DNA of 64,000 bases from Sphingopyxis sp. DBS4 (GTDB taxonomy: Bacteria; Pseudomonadota; Alphaproteobacteria; Sphingomonadales; Sphingomonadaceae). Position 1 is the first letter of the stretch, and each line of letters starts with the position of its first letter. This document shows positions 52,590 to 62,457 of this stretch, piece by piece. The stretch is taken from positions 1,313,001-1,377,000 of the forward strand of contig NZ_CP102384.1 of assembly GCF_024628865.1 (NCBI RefSeq). The letters run 5' to 3'. The notes beneath the pieces are model-generated. The model was not told the origin of the DNA. It saw only the letters and a list, made by a program, of their open reading frames with translations, and did not search any database. The translations under genes were made by a program, and so were the position numbers.

Positions 52590-53497
52590 GGCGCTTTCGC
52601 GGACGGAGGAGCGGGGGCGGGCGCGGGCGCGGGGACCGCCTGCGCCTCGATATTGTCGGGGGTATAGGCGCGCAGCACCGACACGGCATCGACTTTCGCG
52701 GGGTCGGCGAGCGGGCGAGCGAGCGCGCCGTCATCCTGGCGGCGCGCGACGATCGCGACCGGGATGTTCGGCGGATAAAGACCGCCGGTTCCCGAGGTGA
52801 CCAGAATGTCGCCGGGCTTGAACGGATTGTTCGCGATATTGAGCGTGCGGATGTCGAGATCGCCGTTGCCGCGGCCATAGGCGAGCGCGGGCAGTCCGTC
52901 GCGCGCGCGGCGGACGGGAACGATATTGTCGACGTCGGTAAGCAGCAGCACCTGCGACACCGAGGGGCCCGAACTCAGCACGCGTCCGATGAGCCCGTCG
53001 GCGCCGCGCACCGGCTGCCCTGCCGCGATGCCGACGTTGCGACCGATGCTGAGCAGCGCGATGCGCCTGCTGCTCGTCGAGGTCGAGGTGAGGAGATAGC
53101 CGTTGGCGATCGCCGCCTTGTCGGTCTGCTGCAATTGGAGCAGCGCCTTCAATTGGCGATTTTCCTCCTGGAGCGAACTGGTCGCGACAAGCTGGCGGCG
53201 CGTCGCGGCCAGCTCCTTGCGCAGCCGCCGGTTCTGCGACCCCGCCTGGACATAGGCCGACACGGCGTCGTCGATCCCCGAGATCGAGCCGATCGCCGCA
53301 CGGCTGGCGCGCGCGATCGGCGCGGTCACTTCCTGGCTCGCGATGCGAAGCTGGGCAAAGCCCACGGGATCGACGACCGACAGCACAGCCAGCAGCAAAC
53401 CCGCCACCGCCCCCGTCACCGCAATGACATAGGCAGCGAACAGGCTGTACTGGGCCTTTCGGGATTGCCCCGGACGCCGATGTGCCGGGCGGACCAT
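52586..53497 (-). CDS. mreC: Rod shape-determining protein MreC
   Basis: A 303-residue bitopic protein. A cytoplasmic basic N-terminus and one membrane helix (residues 18-42) lead to a coiled coil (SQNRRLRKELAATRRQLVATSSLQEENRQLKALL) and the MreC beta domain: GRNVGIAAGQPVRGADGLIGRV and GDILVTSGTGGLYPPNIPV. The Pro/Ala tail (residues 280-303) is low complexity. It is 17 bases after mreB and overlaps mreD. Confidence 0.95.
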   Translation of the reverse strand: MVRPAHRRPGQSRKAQYSLFAAYVIAVTGAVAGLLLAVLSVVDPVGFAQLRIASQEVTAPIARASRAAIGSISGIDDAVSAYVQAGSQNRRLRKELAATRRQLVATSSLQEENRQLKALLQLQQTDKAAIANGYLLTSTSTSSRRIALLSIGRNVGIAAGQPVRGADGLIGRVLSSGPSVSQVLLLTDVDNIVPVRRARDGLPALAYGRGNGDLDIRTLNIANNPFKPGDILVTSGTGGLYPPNIPVAIVARRQDDGALARPLADPAKVDAVSVLRAYTPDNIEAQAVPAPAPAPAPPSAKAP

Positions 53498-53514
53498 GAT
53501 GCGAGCCTAGACGA

Positions 53515-54576
<1,062 letters not shown>

Positions 54577-54757
54577 TCATCGAAGCCGCGTCCCTGACGG
54601 ACACGCCCCTGTCGTGATTTCACCCGCGCGCCCCGGGGCCGGCGACAGCTACAATCAGGGGGAGATTCCGGCTCGTCCTTTTGGGGTGGCTGGACAAAAT
54701 GATCAGGGCTGTGCGGGTGGGTCGCGATTTGCGTCCGACTGCGCTACGAGAGGCCCC

Positions 54758-56575
54758 ATGTCAATACGTCGCCTGCCGGAAACGCTCGTAAATCGGATCG
54801 CAGCCGGTGAAGTGGTCGAAAGACCCGCCGCAGCGCTGAAAGAACTGGTTGAAAACGCCATCGACGCGCGCGCGACTCGCATTTCGGTGCGAATCGTCGA
54901 GGGCGGGATTTCGCGGCTGGAGGTCGAAGATGACGGCTGCGGGATGACTCCATCCGACATGGCGCTCGCGCTCGAACGCCATGCGACGTCGAAACTCCCC
55001 GACGATGCGATCGAGGATGTGACGACGCTGGGATTCCGCGGCGAGGCGCTGCCTTCGATTGCCAGCGTCGCGCGGCTGACCCTCGAAAGCAGGGTCGCGG
55101 GCGGCGACGGCTGGAAGCGTGTCGTCGACAATGGCGCGCTTGCGGCGGAGGGGCCGGCGGCACTGGCGAAGGGCACCCGCGTCCTCGTCGAGGATCTGTT
55201 CGCGCGCGTCCCCGCGCGGCGTAAGTTTCTGCGCAGCGGCCGCAGCGAATATGCCGCCTGCCTCGACGTAGTGCGGCGGCTTGCGATGGCGCGGCCCGAC
55301 ATCGCGTTCGTCGTCGAGCATGACGGGCGCCGTGTCCTCGACGTCCAGGGCGGGCAGGACCGGCTCGCGCGCGTCGCGGCGCTGACCCAGCGCGAGCTGG
55401 CCGCGAACAGCATCGGCGTCGATCTCGACCGCGGCGAGGTGCATCTAGGCGGCGTGATCAGCCTGCCGACCTACAATCGCGGCATCGCCGATCATCAATA
55501 TCTGTTCGTCAACGGCCGCCCGGTGAAGGACCGGCTGCTCGTCGGCGCGCTGCGCGGCGCCTATGCCGACCTGCTCGCGCGCGACCGCCATCCGGTCGTC
55601 GCGCTGTTCCTCGACGTGCCGACGAGCGAGGTCGACGTCAACGTTCACCCAGCGAAGACCGAAGTGCGCTTCCGCGACCCGCAGCTTGTCCGCGGCATGA
55701 TCGTCGGGGGCTTGCGCCGCGCGCTCGACGAGCACGGCTTCCGCAGCGTCCAGCGCCCGGCCGAGGCAGCGCTGGCGGCGTGGCAGCAGGAGCCGGTGCC
55801 GCCGCCCGAGCCCGCGACCGGCTTCCTCTTCGGCCGCCGCACCGAGCCCGCAGTGCATCTTTTCGGCACCGACACGCCACCGGCGAACGAGGCGGTCGCG
55901 CGCGTCTATGACCGGCTCGTTCCCTTCGCGAGCGCATCTGCGCCGCTCGCGGGCCGCGCCGAGGTCGCCGAAATGGCGCCGCCCGAGGCCGACGAGCACC
56001 CGCTCGGCATCGCGCGTGGCCAGATCGCGAAAACCTATATCGTCGCGGAGGCCGAGGACGGTCTCGTCATCGTCGACCAGCACGCGGCGCACGAACGGCT
56101 CGTGCTCGAACAATTGCGGCGCGGGATGAGCGGGCAGGCGGTGCCGTCGCAGGGCCTGCTGCTGCCCGAGGTCGTCGAACTCGACGAGCCCGCGTGCGAC
56201 CGACTCGAAGCCGCGGCGCCGCAGCTTGCCGCGCTCGGCGTCGAACTCGAACGCTTCGGTCCCGCCGCGGTGATGGTGCGCGCGACCCCGGCGATGCTGG
56301 GGGCGATCGACTGCCACAAGCTCGTCACCGACATCGCCGACGACCTCGCGGGCTACGACGCCGCGCTCGGCCTTTCGGAAAAGCTCGAACTGGTCGCGGC
56401 GACGATGGCCTGCCACGGCTCGGTGCGCGCGGGGCGGACGCTGAATGTCGCCGAGATGAATGCCCTGCTCCGGCAGATGGAGGTGACGCCGCACTCGGGC
56501 CAGTGTAACCATGGTCGTCCGACGTGGGTAAAATTACAAATGGCGGATGTTGAGCGGCTGTTCGGCCGAAAATGA
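54758..56575 (+). CDS. mutL: DNA mismatch repair protein MutL
   Basis: A 605-residue GHKL ATPase: IAAGEVVERPAAALKELVENAIDA, DDGCGM, ATSKL, GFRGEALPSI in the N-domain. A Pro/acid-rich linker spans about 330-420, and the C-terminal dimerisation domain has GQIAKTYIVAEAEDGLVIVDQHAAHE, ending in QCNHGRPTWVKL. ATG 54758 has GAGAGG upstream; the frame from 54491 is antisense to mreB. It couples MutS mismatch recognition to repair. A second copy of its last 15 codons lies at 56956-57003. Confidence 0.97.
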   Translation: MSIRRLPETLVNRIAAGEVVERPAAALKELVENAIDARATRISVRIVEGGISRLEVEDDGCGMTPSDMALALERHATSKLPDDAIEDVTTLGFRGEALPSIASVARLTLESRVAGGDGWKRVVDNGALAAEGPAALAKGTRVLVEDLFARVPARRKFLRSGRSEYAACLDVVRRLAMARPDIAFVVEHDGRRVLDVQGGQDRLARVAALTQRELAANSIGVDLDRGEVHLGGVISLPTYNRGIADHQYLFVNGRPVKDRLLVGALRGAYADLLARDRHPVVALFLDVPTSEVDVNVHPAKTEVRFRDPQLVRGMIVGGLRRALDEHGFRSVQRPAEAALAAWQQEPVPPPEPATGFLFGRRTEPAVHLFGTDTPPANEAVARVYDRLVPFASASAPLAGRAEVAEMAPPEADEHPLGIARGQIAKTYIVAEAEDGLVIVDQHAAHERLVLEQLRRGMSGQAVPSQGLLLPEVVELDEPACDRLEAAAPQLAALGVELERFGPAAVMVRATPAMLGAIDCHKLVTDIADDLAGYDAALGLSEKLELVAATMACHGSVRAGRTLNVAEMNALLRQMEVTPHSGQCNHGRPTWVKLQMADVERLFGRK

Positions 56576-56670
56576 ATGGGTTAAGGCATCGATATTATAA
56601 TCGATTACCGTCGATAGCTCGGACGGCCATGGTTGATGACTATTAACGACCGGGAGCGGCCATAGCTTAT

Positions 56671-56751
56671 CTCGTCACCCCGGACTTGATCCGGGGTCCA
56701 TTCCTCTCAGCGCCGCGTGAATGGATTCCGGATCAAGTCCGGGATGACGAG
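56671..56751. repeat. Hairpin repeat 1 downstream of mutL
   Basis: Arms 56671-56694 (begins CTCGTCACCCCGGACTTGAT) and 56728-56751 are inverted repeats with one mismatch; inner TCCATTC and GAATGGA also pair, making an 81-base hairpin. Recognisable as a common sphingomonad intergenic repeat type. Confidence 0.85.
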
Positions 56752-56783
56752 AGACTGAAAGTCGCACGCAGCATCTCTCATCC

Positions 56784-56865
56784 TCGTCATTCCCGCGAAA
56801 GCGGGAACCCAGAGTGGGTTGGAGCCGACGCACGCTCTGGGTTCCCGCTTTCGCGGGAATGACGA
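56784..56865. repeat. Hairpin repeat 2 downstream of mutL
   Basis: Arms 56784-56814 and 56835-56865 are perfect 31-base inverted repeats. Each arm itself contains the small palindrome TTCCCGCGAAAGCGGGAA. It is 32 bases from hairpin 1; the two together could form a cruciform-prone block. Confidence 0.88.
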
Positions 56866-56955
56866 AAATTAGGAAGGGGCCGCTCCCCACCCCAAAGCTG
56901 TCGTTCTCACTTCAGTTTGGCGGAAAAGCTGGCCCCTCTTATGGGGTTAACTTTG

Positions 56956-57003
56956 GTCAAGCTCGCGATGGACGATGTCGAGTGGCTGTTTGGAAGAAAA
57001 TAG
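56956..57003 (+). pseudogene. Stray copy of the mutL 3' end
   Basis: In frame to the TAG at 57001-57003 the sequence reads VKLAMDDVEWLFGRK, against VKLQMADVERLFGRK at the end of mutL (12 of 15 identical). Upstream of VKL there is no MutL similarity and no start. It is therefore a 3' remnant of a second mutL-like sequence, separated from mutL by two hairpin repeats. Confidence 0.75.
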
Positions 57004-57008
57004 GTCAC

Positions 57009-57335
57009 CTAGATGGTGATGTGCAGGAAGGCGATCCTGCCATCCTCGATCGCGAAGATATGGCGCAGATCGACTTCACCACCGGGAAAATTGCCCACGA
57101 GATGGCATATAACCACGATCTTGCCATTCTCCTCGGTCATCGCGACGGGTGTGCTGGTATAGCTGTATTTCCTTGAGGTTTCGGCCTTCCACGCGATGAT
57201 TTCGCTCTTGCCGCGATGCGTTTTCCCTTCGTCTTTGACGACGGCTTCGCCGGTGAAGCATGCGGCGACCGCGGCCGCGTCAGCGCGGTCGGCGGCGAAA
57301 TAGGCAGCGATGGGGCGGGGCAGATCGATGGACAT
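57009..57335 (-). CDS. SnoaL/NTF2-like protein
   Basis: A 108-residue protein starting MSIDLPRPIAAYFAADRADAAAVAACFTGEAVVKDEGKTHRG, an NTF2-like N-terminus, and ending EVDLRHIFAIEDGRIAFLHITI. GGAGCCCCC precedes the ATG. It is divergent from an HxlR-type regulator 85 bases away, which probably controls it. Such pairs often concern electrophile or aldehyde stress; the exact role is unknown. Confidence 0.85.
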   Translation of the reverse strand: MSIDLPRPIAAYFAADRADAAAVAACFTGEAVVKDEGKTHRGKSEIIAWKAETSRKYSYTSTPVAMTEENGKIVVICHLVGNFPGGEVDLRHIFAIEDGRIAFLHITI

Positions 57336-57405
57336 GGGGGCTCCTTGGATTGCTTCGCCGCCAAGATGTTTCTAAACTGTGAAAATCGCAAGAACGCACG
57401 AAAAA

Positions 57406-57418
57406 GTAAGGTACTTAC
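57406..57418. promoter_or_regulatory. Candidate HxlR operator
   Basis: GTAAGGTACTTAC has 5-base inverted arms GTAAG and CTTAC around GTA, directly before the HxlR ATG at 57421 and in the divergent gap with the NTF2-like gene. HxlR-family sites are typically of the GTAC/CTTAC type. Confidence 0.5.
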
Positions 57419-57420
57419 CC

Positions 57421-57762
57421 ATGAGTAAGATAGGGCATACGGCGATGACAGCCGCCGATGGTGTCGAACAGGCGTTCCGGATGCTGGAAGGGCGCTGGAA
57501 GCTGGTAATCCTGTTTCATCTGTTCGGTGGTCCTCTGAGGCGCTTTTCGGACCTCGAACGGGCAATTCCCGGCATATCGCAAAAGATGCTGATCCAGCAG
57601 TTGCGCCAGATGGAAAGCGACGGCATCGTGCGCCGGATCGTGCACCATCAGGTGCCGCCCAAGGTCGAATATGGCGTGACCGAATGGGGACAGGCATTAT
57701 GTCCCGCGCTCGACGCCATGCTAAGCTGGGCCGAGGCTCGGTCGGGCCACGCGGAGGAGTGA
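57421..57762 (+). CDS. HxlR family transcriptional regulator
   Basis: A 113-residue winged-helix regulator: GVEQAFRMLEGRWKLVILFHLFGGPLRRFSDLERAIPGISQKMLIQQLRQMESDGIVRR is the complete HxlR core, then HHQVPPKVEYGVTEWG. The in-frame start at 57379 is rejected in favour of MSKIGHTAM at 57421. It has no downstream partner except the secreted protein 4 bases after it, and is divergent from the SnoaL-like gene. Confidence 0.9.
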   Translation: MSKIGHTAMTAADGVEQAFRMLEGRWKLVILFHLFGGPLRRFSDLERAIPGISQKMLIQQLRQMESDGIVRRIVHHQVPPKVEYGVTEWGQALCPALDAMLSWAEARSGHAEE

Positions 57763-57766
57763 TGGA

Positions 57767-58300
57767 ATGAAACTCGGAATATTCCTTGCCGCCGGTCTTT
57801 TTGCCCTTGAGGCGAATGCGGGCGCTGCCGCCGCGCCGGCCAAACCGGTACAGGCCTGTCCCGCAAACCCGGTGCTCCCGCCCGAGCTTTCCGACTGGTC
57901 GCGCGCGGCGGCGAGCAAGACCATCTATGCCTATGGCGAACCGCGTGAGGCGAGTTGGCCGTCGCTCGGCGCGGCGCGGACGAGGCTGGAACTGCACAGG
58001 TTCGAGAGTCTGCGCTATGCCTCCCCCCCGGAACGCAAGCCCGACCCCTTCAAATATGGCGGCATGGTGCCGATCGAGATCAAGACGCCCGGGCGGCTGG
58101 TCGTCGCGCTCGGCGCGGGGGCGTGGATCGACCTCGTCCGCGACGGGGCTTTCGTGAAATCGGTCGCGCACGGCCACGGCCCGGACTGTTCGGGCATCCG
58201 CAAGATGGTCGAGTTCGACGTCGAACCGGGCCGCTATCTGCTTCAGATTTCGAGCGCGCCCGCCGCCTCGATCGACGCGATGGCGATCCTGCGCGATTGA
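57767..58300 (+). CDS. Hypothetical secreted protein
   Basis: A 177-residue protein with a signal peptide (MKLGIFLAAGLFALEANAGA). The mature part is a mostly beta pattern: GGMVPIEIKTPGRLVVALGAGAWIDLVRDG, and GRYLLQISSAPAASIDAMAILRD at the end; two Cys (residues 31 and 142) could pair in the periplasm. AGGAGTGATGGA precedes the ATG, 4 bases after hxlR. No recognised family; it resembles small periplasmic proteins conserved in sphingomonads. Confidence 0.75.
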   Translation: MKLGIFLAAGLFALEANAGAAAAPAKPVQACPANPVLPPELSDWSRAAASKTIYAYGEPREASWPSLGAARTRLELHRFESLRYASPPERKPDPFKYGGMVPIEIKTPGRLVVALGAGAWIDLVRDGAFVKSVAHGHGPDCSGIRKMVEFDVEPGRYLLQISSAPAASIDAMAILRD

Positions 58301-58554
58301 TTCGCATCAGGAAATCTCCAAATTCCTCCGTCATCCCCGCCTTCTCGGGCACACCTTTACTATAACTCGCTGGAAGTCGCCATTTGAACCTTTGAGCTTC
58401 CGAGAACACGTCAGGTCTGCGCCTGATCCAAGTCATAGCAGACGCGGGACGACTGCCCAAAACCGGCTGTCGGCAAATTAAAGCGTTGCCGCCCAATAGT
58501 CCGATTGAAGCGTCAGCGACATAACTACGGCCGACGTTATAATGCGCCGCCTAA

Positions 58555-58960
58555 GCTTAGGCGGCGTTGCTGCCCGTAATGCTCGCGATGTGGCTCACCG
58601 GATTATAACTGAACGTCTGGGCCAGGTTTTGCGTCGTCGACGCGTGACTGAGATCGCTGGTTGATCGCAGCCACTGGCCCGCGTCATAACAAAGCTCAGT
58701 ACCCTGCCGATGCCGATCGACACGTTCGCGCGGCGGCCGAACGAATCGTAAGCATCAAGCGGCGAGCATCACGACGCCGCTGGCCGCGCTATTCTCGCGC
58801 ATCCTGTTCATATGCCGACGATGTCATAGTCGTAGTTGACTGTCAGGACGCCTCCCGGTTAGCTCATCGTAAGCCGGCGGCCCGCGGTATCATAAGTGTA
58901 ACCGATCATGCCCTGAGCGCAGCTCTGGCTAGTCAGGCGCCCGAACGTTCTGGACAAACC
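58555..58960 (-). pseudogene. RHS/YD-repeat protein remnant
   Basis: Minus-strand fragments read GYTYDTAGRRLTMS, then VNYDYDI, then RENSAASGVVMLAA, YDSFGRRANVSIGIG, and LCYDAGQWLRSTSDLSHAST with FSYNPVSHIAS. These are YD-repeat/RHS signatures in correct order but in shifting frames with several stops (for example after the last Ala of VMLAA). No intact start or toxin tip is visible. It is a decayed piece of a large RHS-type gene. Confidence 0.7.
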
Positions 58961-59063
58961 CCATGCTATAATTTCCCTGAGGGGCGCCCGTTGCGCGGCT
59001 CTGCACGAATCTTGAAATCGTCCGATTCTCGGGCTACAAGGTGACCGCGTCGAGGTGCATCAA

Positions 59064-59228
59064 ATGACAGAACAATCTGGAAAAAGTCGCTCGGTCGAAC
59101 GGAAACTTGCCAAGTTTTTGACATCCTTTGTCGTCCTGCTCGGGATCGCAATTTTCTTTGGGTACTCGGCCGGGAAAGATAGGGCTATGCGTGACAACGC
59201 TCACGAAGCGGCACTCGCAGATCGCTAG
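59064..59228 (+). CDS. Small single-membrane-span protein, hypothetical
   Basis: 54 codons starting MTEQSGKSRSVERKLAKF, then a hydrophobic stretch LTSFVVLLGIAIFFGYSAG (about residues 19-37), and a charged tail ending AALADR. GAGG lies 10 bases before the ATG. The composition is that of a real membrane-anchored small protein, but it stands alone among gene wrecks, so it may be a remnant. The surrounding 58301-59293 contains only this and the RHS remnant. Confidence 0.4.
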   Translation: MTEQSGKSRSVERKLAKFLTSFVVLLGIAIFFGYSAGKDRAMRDNAHEAALADR

Positions 59229-59293
59229 AGAATCAATCAATTTCGAGAGGCGGCTCCCACCAATTGACCGTCCCATTGCTGACCGTCATATTG

Positions 59294-59743
59294 CTACCGA
59301 GGGACGGTGAGCGAAAAAAACTCCAGTGTATTTCCATCCGGGTCAGTAAACCTGAAAAAGCTGAACGGCCCTTCCGTGGTTACCCGGCCATCTTCAATCC
59401 GTCCTGGAGCCAACGTGTTAACGTGCGCAAACGCCGCATTTATGTCGACTACGCGGATATATGGCCGCACACTACCGCCCGCTGGCGTTCCCGGAGCGAA
59501 GGTGGCACGATCCACAATGCCGAACAATCCACCCGCAACGTCGAACCCGACAAGCGCGGGCGTCCGCACCTGCGGGTCTTTCATGAACAAGAGCTCGTAG
59601 AAGGCAACTGATCGATCAACGTCGGCGACGAGCACATAAACTCCGAAGCGTTTTGCATCAACGGCTTGCGGCTGCGCGGCTGCGGGTAATGCAATTCCAG
59701 CTGTAGCGACGAGTGCGGCAATCAATGCCTTGCGAATGCCCAT
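59294..59743 (-). CDS. Exported VOC family protein
   Basis: A 149-residue glyoxalase-fold protein with a signal peptide (MGIRKALIAALVATAGIALPAAAQ). Domain blocks are RFGVYVLVADVDRSVAFYELLF, RPYIRVVDINAAFAHVN and FFRFTDPDGNTLEFFSLT, with Glu in the last. The ATG at 59743 has AGGAGATCGCAA upstream. A secreted VOC protein is unusual. It is divergent from a WYL-type regulator, with a 26-base palindrome between them. Confidence 0.8.
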   Translation of the reverse strand: MGIRKALIAALVATAGIALPAAAQPQAVDAKRFGVYVLVADVDRSVAFYELLFMKDPQVRTPALVGFDVAGGLFGIVDRATFAPGTPAGGSVRPYIRVVDINAAFAHVNTLAPGRIEDGRVTTEGPFSFFRFTDPDGNTLEFFSLTVPR

Positions 59744-59784
59744 TTGCGATCTCCTGCTAAACTTATCCTGGGCGCTAACACAGC

Positions 59785-59810
59785 CATGCTGACAGCATGG
59801 TGTCAGCATG
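59785..59810. promoter_or_regulatory. Operator-like palindrome between VOC and WYL genes
   Basis: Perfect 10-base arms CATGCTGACA (59785-59794) and TGTCAGCATG (59801-59810) around a 6-base spacer, in the 87-base divergent gap. Confidence 0.65.
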
Positions 59811-59830
59811 GTACGATCAATGTAACCACT

Positions 59831-60544
59831 ATGAGACGCGCGCCTCGCCTATTCGAAATTATACAGGTTCTGCGCCGCGCGCATGGCCCTGTTTCGGCCG
59901 AGGCTATCGCTCGCGAATTGGAAGTCTCGAAACGCACGATCTATCGCGATGTGGCGGCTCTTGCTGCCCGAAATGTTCCGATTACGGGTGAGGCCGGGAT
60001 CGGATATGTGCTCGGACGGGGTTTCGACATGCCGCCGCTAATGCTGACCGAAAACGAGATCGATGCCTTCGTCCTTGGCGCCCACTGGGTTGCCAGTCGC
60101 GGCGAGCCAGAGTTGGCCGCTGCTGCCCTAAGTCTGCTGGCGAAGATCGAGACGGTTGTTCCGGAACATCTGCGCGCTTTTGTGCTCGATCCCACCACAA
60201 GTGTGGCCCCGGTGGCGGTTGGCCCGGAAACCGCGAGCGCAAATGCGTTACGCGCTGCAATCCGCTCGCGGCGAAAACTGAGCATCGTTTATCGGGGCAA
60301 CGATGGTCATACGACGCAACGCGTGGTGTGGCCTGTTCTCCTCGGTTACCGGGACGCTGGGCGTATTCTGGCGGCCTGGTGCGAGCTGCGGCAGGCTTTT
60401 CGCTACTTTCGGACCGACCGCCTTCTGGTCACCGAAGTGATGGGTGAACGGGTACCAGAGCGAATTTCTGAGCTCCGCAAAAAATGGAAAGCGGCAATGG
60501 ACGTTGAACGCTCGCGCTATTTAAACCCTAAGTACCTGATCTGA
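59831..60544 (+). CDS. HTH/WYL-domain transcriptional regulator (YafY type)
   Basis: A 237-residue regulator: the N-terminal HTH_11 has RLFEIIQVLRRAHGPVSAEAIARELEVSKRTIYRDVAAL, followed by a WYL region (VWPVLLGYRDAGRILAAWCELRQAFRYFRTDRL). The ATG at 59831 (MRRAPRLFE) is preferred to the frame start at 59744, which crosses the palindrome. Divergent from the exported VOC gene and probably its regulator. Confidence 0.88.
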   Translation: MRRAPRLFEIIQVLRRAHGPVSAEAIARELEVSKRTIYRDVAALAARNVPITGEAGIGYVLGRGFDMPPLMLTENEIDAFVLGAHWVASRGEPELAAAALSLLAKIETVVPEHLRAFVLDPTTSVAPVAVGPETASANALRAAIRSRRKLSIVYRGNDGHTTQRVVWPVLLGYRDAGRILAAWCELRQAFRYFRTDRLLVTEVMGERVPERISELRKKWKAAMDVERSRYLNPKYLI

Positions 60545-60600
60545 AATTAGGTGGATTTATAACAGTTAGTTAGATTGACGCTAGATTTTTATTTCCCGTG

Positions 60601-61362
60601 TTTGGTGGTGTAAGATATCATCATCACAGCGGAACCAACTATCGGACAGGTTCTACACGACAAGGCCGAAACCACACATGCTGTTCGAGGCGAGCTTCAG
60701 CGATCGCAAGTTCCGGTCGCGCAGCACGCGAAGCGATACAGGATCAGCCGATTGCCGAAGGCGGATCGTGAAAAGCCGAAGGAGTTCAAAAAATCTGAGA
60801 TCGGCTACTTCCACATCGACATCGCGGAATTGCGCTACGAAGGCAGCAAAGGCTTCCTCTATATGGCGGTGGACCGCACTTCAAAGCTGGTGTTTGCCTG
60901 CATCTAACGGCGGGTGACCACGCTCGCCGCGACAGCCTTCCTGCGCGTGCTGATCAAGACGGCTCCTTGCAGAATCCACATGATCGTCACCGACAACGGC
61001 GTGCAGCTCGTTCAGCGTGACAAAGGCGGTGCGATGGGAGGGATCGGCCATATCTTCGGACGTGCCTGCGAGCAGAACGGCGTTGAGGACCGGCTCACAA
61101 GCCCCATCATCCGTGGACCAACGGCCAGACCGAACGGACGGTGCGCACATCAAGGTGGCCACCGTCATATCCTTCCATTACACGTCCAACAACGAACTGC
61201 GCCGTCATGTCCGCGACTGGCTAGTCACCTATAACTTCGCAAAGCAGTTGAAGTCCCTGCGCCTAAAAGCACCCTTTGAATCCATCGAAGAGCTCTGGAA
61301 ATCCAAGCCAGATATCTTAGATCTGAAACCACACCATCACACGCAGGGACTAAACACCTAGT
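60601..61362 (+). pseudogene. Degenerate IS481-family insertion sequence
   Basis: A first frame reads IGYFHIDIAELRYEGSKG then FLYMAVDRTSKLVFACI and stops (TAA 60906-60908); this is the first catalytic Asp region of an IS481 integrase core. Further pieces in other frames include IVTDNGVQ (second Asp) and LVTYNFAKQL with PHHHTQGLNT at the end. The helix-turn-helix region is shortened. Possible terminal repeats: TGTTTGGT at about 60599 and the complement of ACTAAACA near 61350. Frameshifts and a stop make it inactive. Confidence 0.75.
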
Positions 61363-61419
61363 TACAATCATGCTATATACGGCCAAGCAACTGGACGGCG
61401 TTTCGTTACGACGGAGAAA

Positions 61420-62457
61420 TTGGCGGTGCGCAAAATCTCGTTGTTGCTTGCATTCATCTTTGGCACATTGGGTCTGGTAGGTGGTTCCGTCGCGACGAGG
61501 AAGCCACAAACCGCGTCGGCTCAGCCGAGCGCCCCAGCAAACCACCAAAAGAAGGATCATCGATGGATCTCCGGCGTTTGGCAGCCCCCGGCGGGTCTTA
61601 AGCAAATCCCGATCTGGCCACAGGGCGCGCCCGATATGGAAGGCGTACCGCGTCGATCCGAAAGGATCGAAATCGCCCAAACGCCAGACGCGCTCGAGGG
61701 AAGAACTTCCGAGGCGGCTTGGGACGTTACCTCGCCGACGATGACTATTTTTCCGCCGAAGGGAGGGAACACCGGTGCCGCGATCATTGTGTTTCCGGGT
61801 GGCGGGTTCAAGGCCGTCGTCGTCACCAAGCAAGGCACGGAGATATGTGGTTGGATAGCTTCGAAAGGTATTACCTGCATCTTGTCCAAATATCGCGTCC
61901 CTAAAAGCAATCATCACTGGGATAGCGAATGCAAATGTGCCGTGACACCTAAGGTTCTCCGCGCGCTTCAGGACGCCCAAAGGACGATCCGGCTGGTACG
62001 GGCGAAGGCAAAGGAGTTAGCTATCGATCCGAAAAGAATTGGTGTTATGGGCTTCTCGGCGGGCGGCTATCTTGTCGCGCAAACCAGCAATATTTTCCAA
62101 CCGGTCTACAAACCTATCGATGCGATCGACAACATAAGCAGCCGTCCCGACTTCGCCATTGCATTTTATCCCGGTCATCTGTGTCGCTCGGACGCCACGC
62201 TGGATCCCGGGATACGGGTAACGAAGAATACGCCGCCGACCTTCCTTCTCCAAGCTTGGGACGATCCGGTCGACGATATCTGCAATAGCACGCTCTATGC
62301 CCGTGCTCTGGACGGCGCAGGCGTGCCAACGGAAGTCCACCTATTCGCCAAGGGTGGACATGCCTTCGGTTTGCGGAAATCGGAGCACCCGGTCGTTGCA
62401 GCGTGGCCGCCACTTGTCGAGAATTGGCTCGCAGAAATCGGCGCAATAGAGCGCTGA
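61420..62457 (+). CDS. Secreted alpha/beta hydrolase (esterase, acetyl-xylan-esterase-like)
   Basis: A 345-residue protein with an N-terminal hydrophobic signal (ISLLLAFIFGTLGLVGG). Esterase motifs are VFPGGGFKAV (oxyanion), GFSAGGYL (nucleophile Ser), LLQAWDDPVDD (acid) and FAKGGHAFGLR (His), as in BD-FAE/xylan esterase families. The start codon is TTG 61420 or GTG 61426, with GGAG just upstream; no good ATG exists. Codon use is lower in GC than in the housekeeping genes, and it sits between a dead IS481 and an IS66, so horizontal origin is likely. Confidence 0.8.
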   Translation: MAVRKISLLLAFIFGTLGLVGGSVATRKPQTASAQPSAPANHQKKDHRWISGVWQPPAGLKQIPIWPQGAPDMEGVPRRSERIEIAQTPDALEGRTSEAAWDVTSPTMTIFPPKGGNTGAAIIVFPGGGFKAVVVTKQGTEICGWIASKGITCILSKYRVPKSNHHWDSECKCAVTPKVLRALQDAQRTIRLVRAKAKELAIDPKRIGVMGFSAGGYLVAQTSNIFQPVYKPIDAIDNISSRPDFAIAFYPGHLCRSDATLDPGIRVTKNTPPTFLLQAWDDPVDDICNSTLYARALDGAGVPTEVHLFAKGGHAFGLRKSEHPVVAAWPPLVENWLAEIGAIER

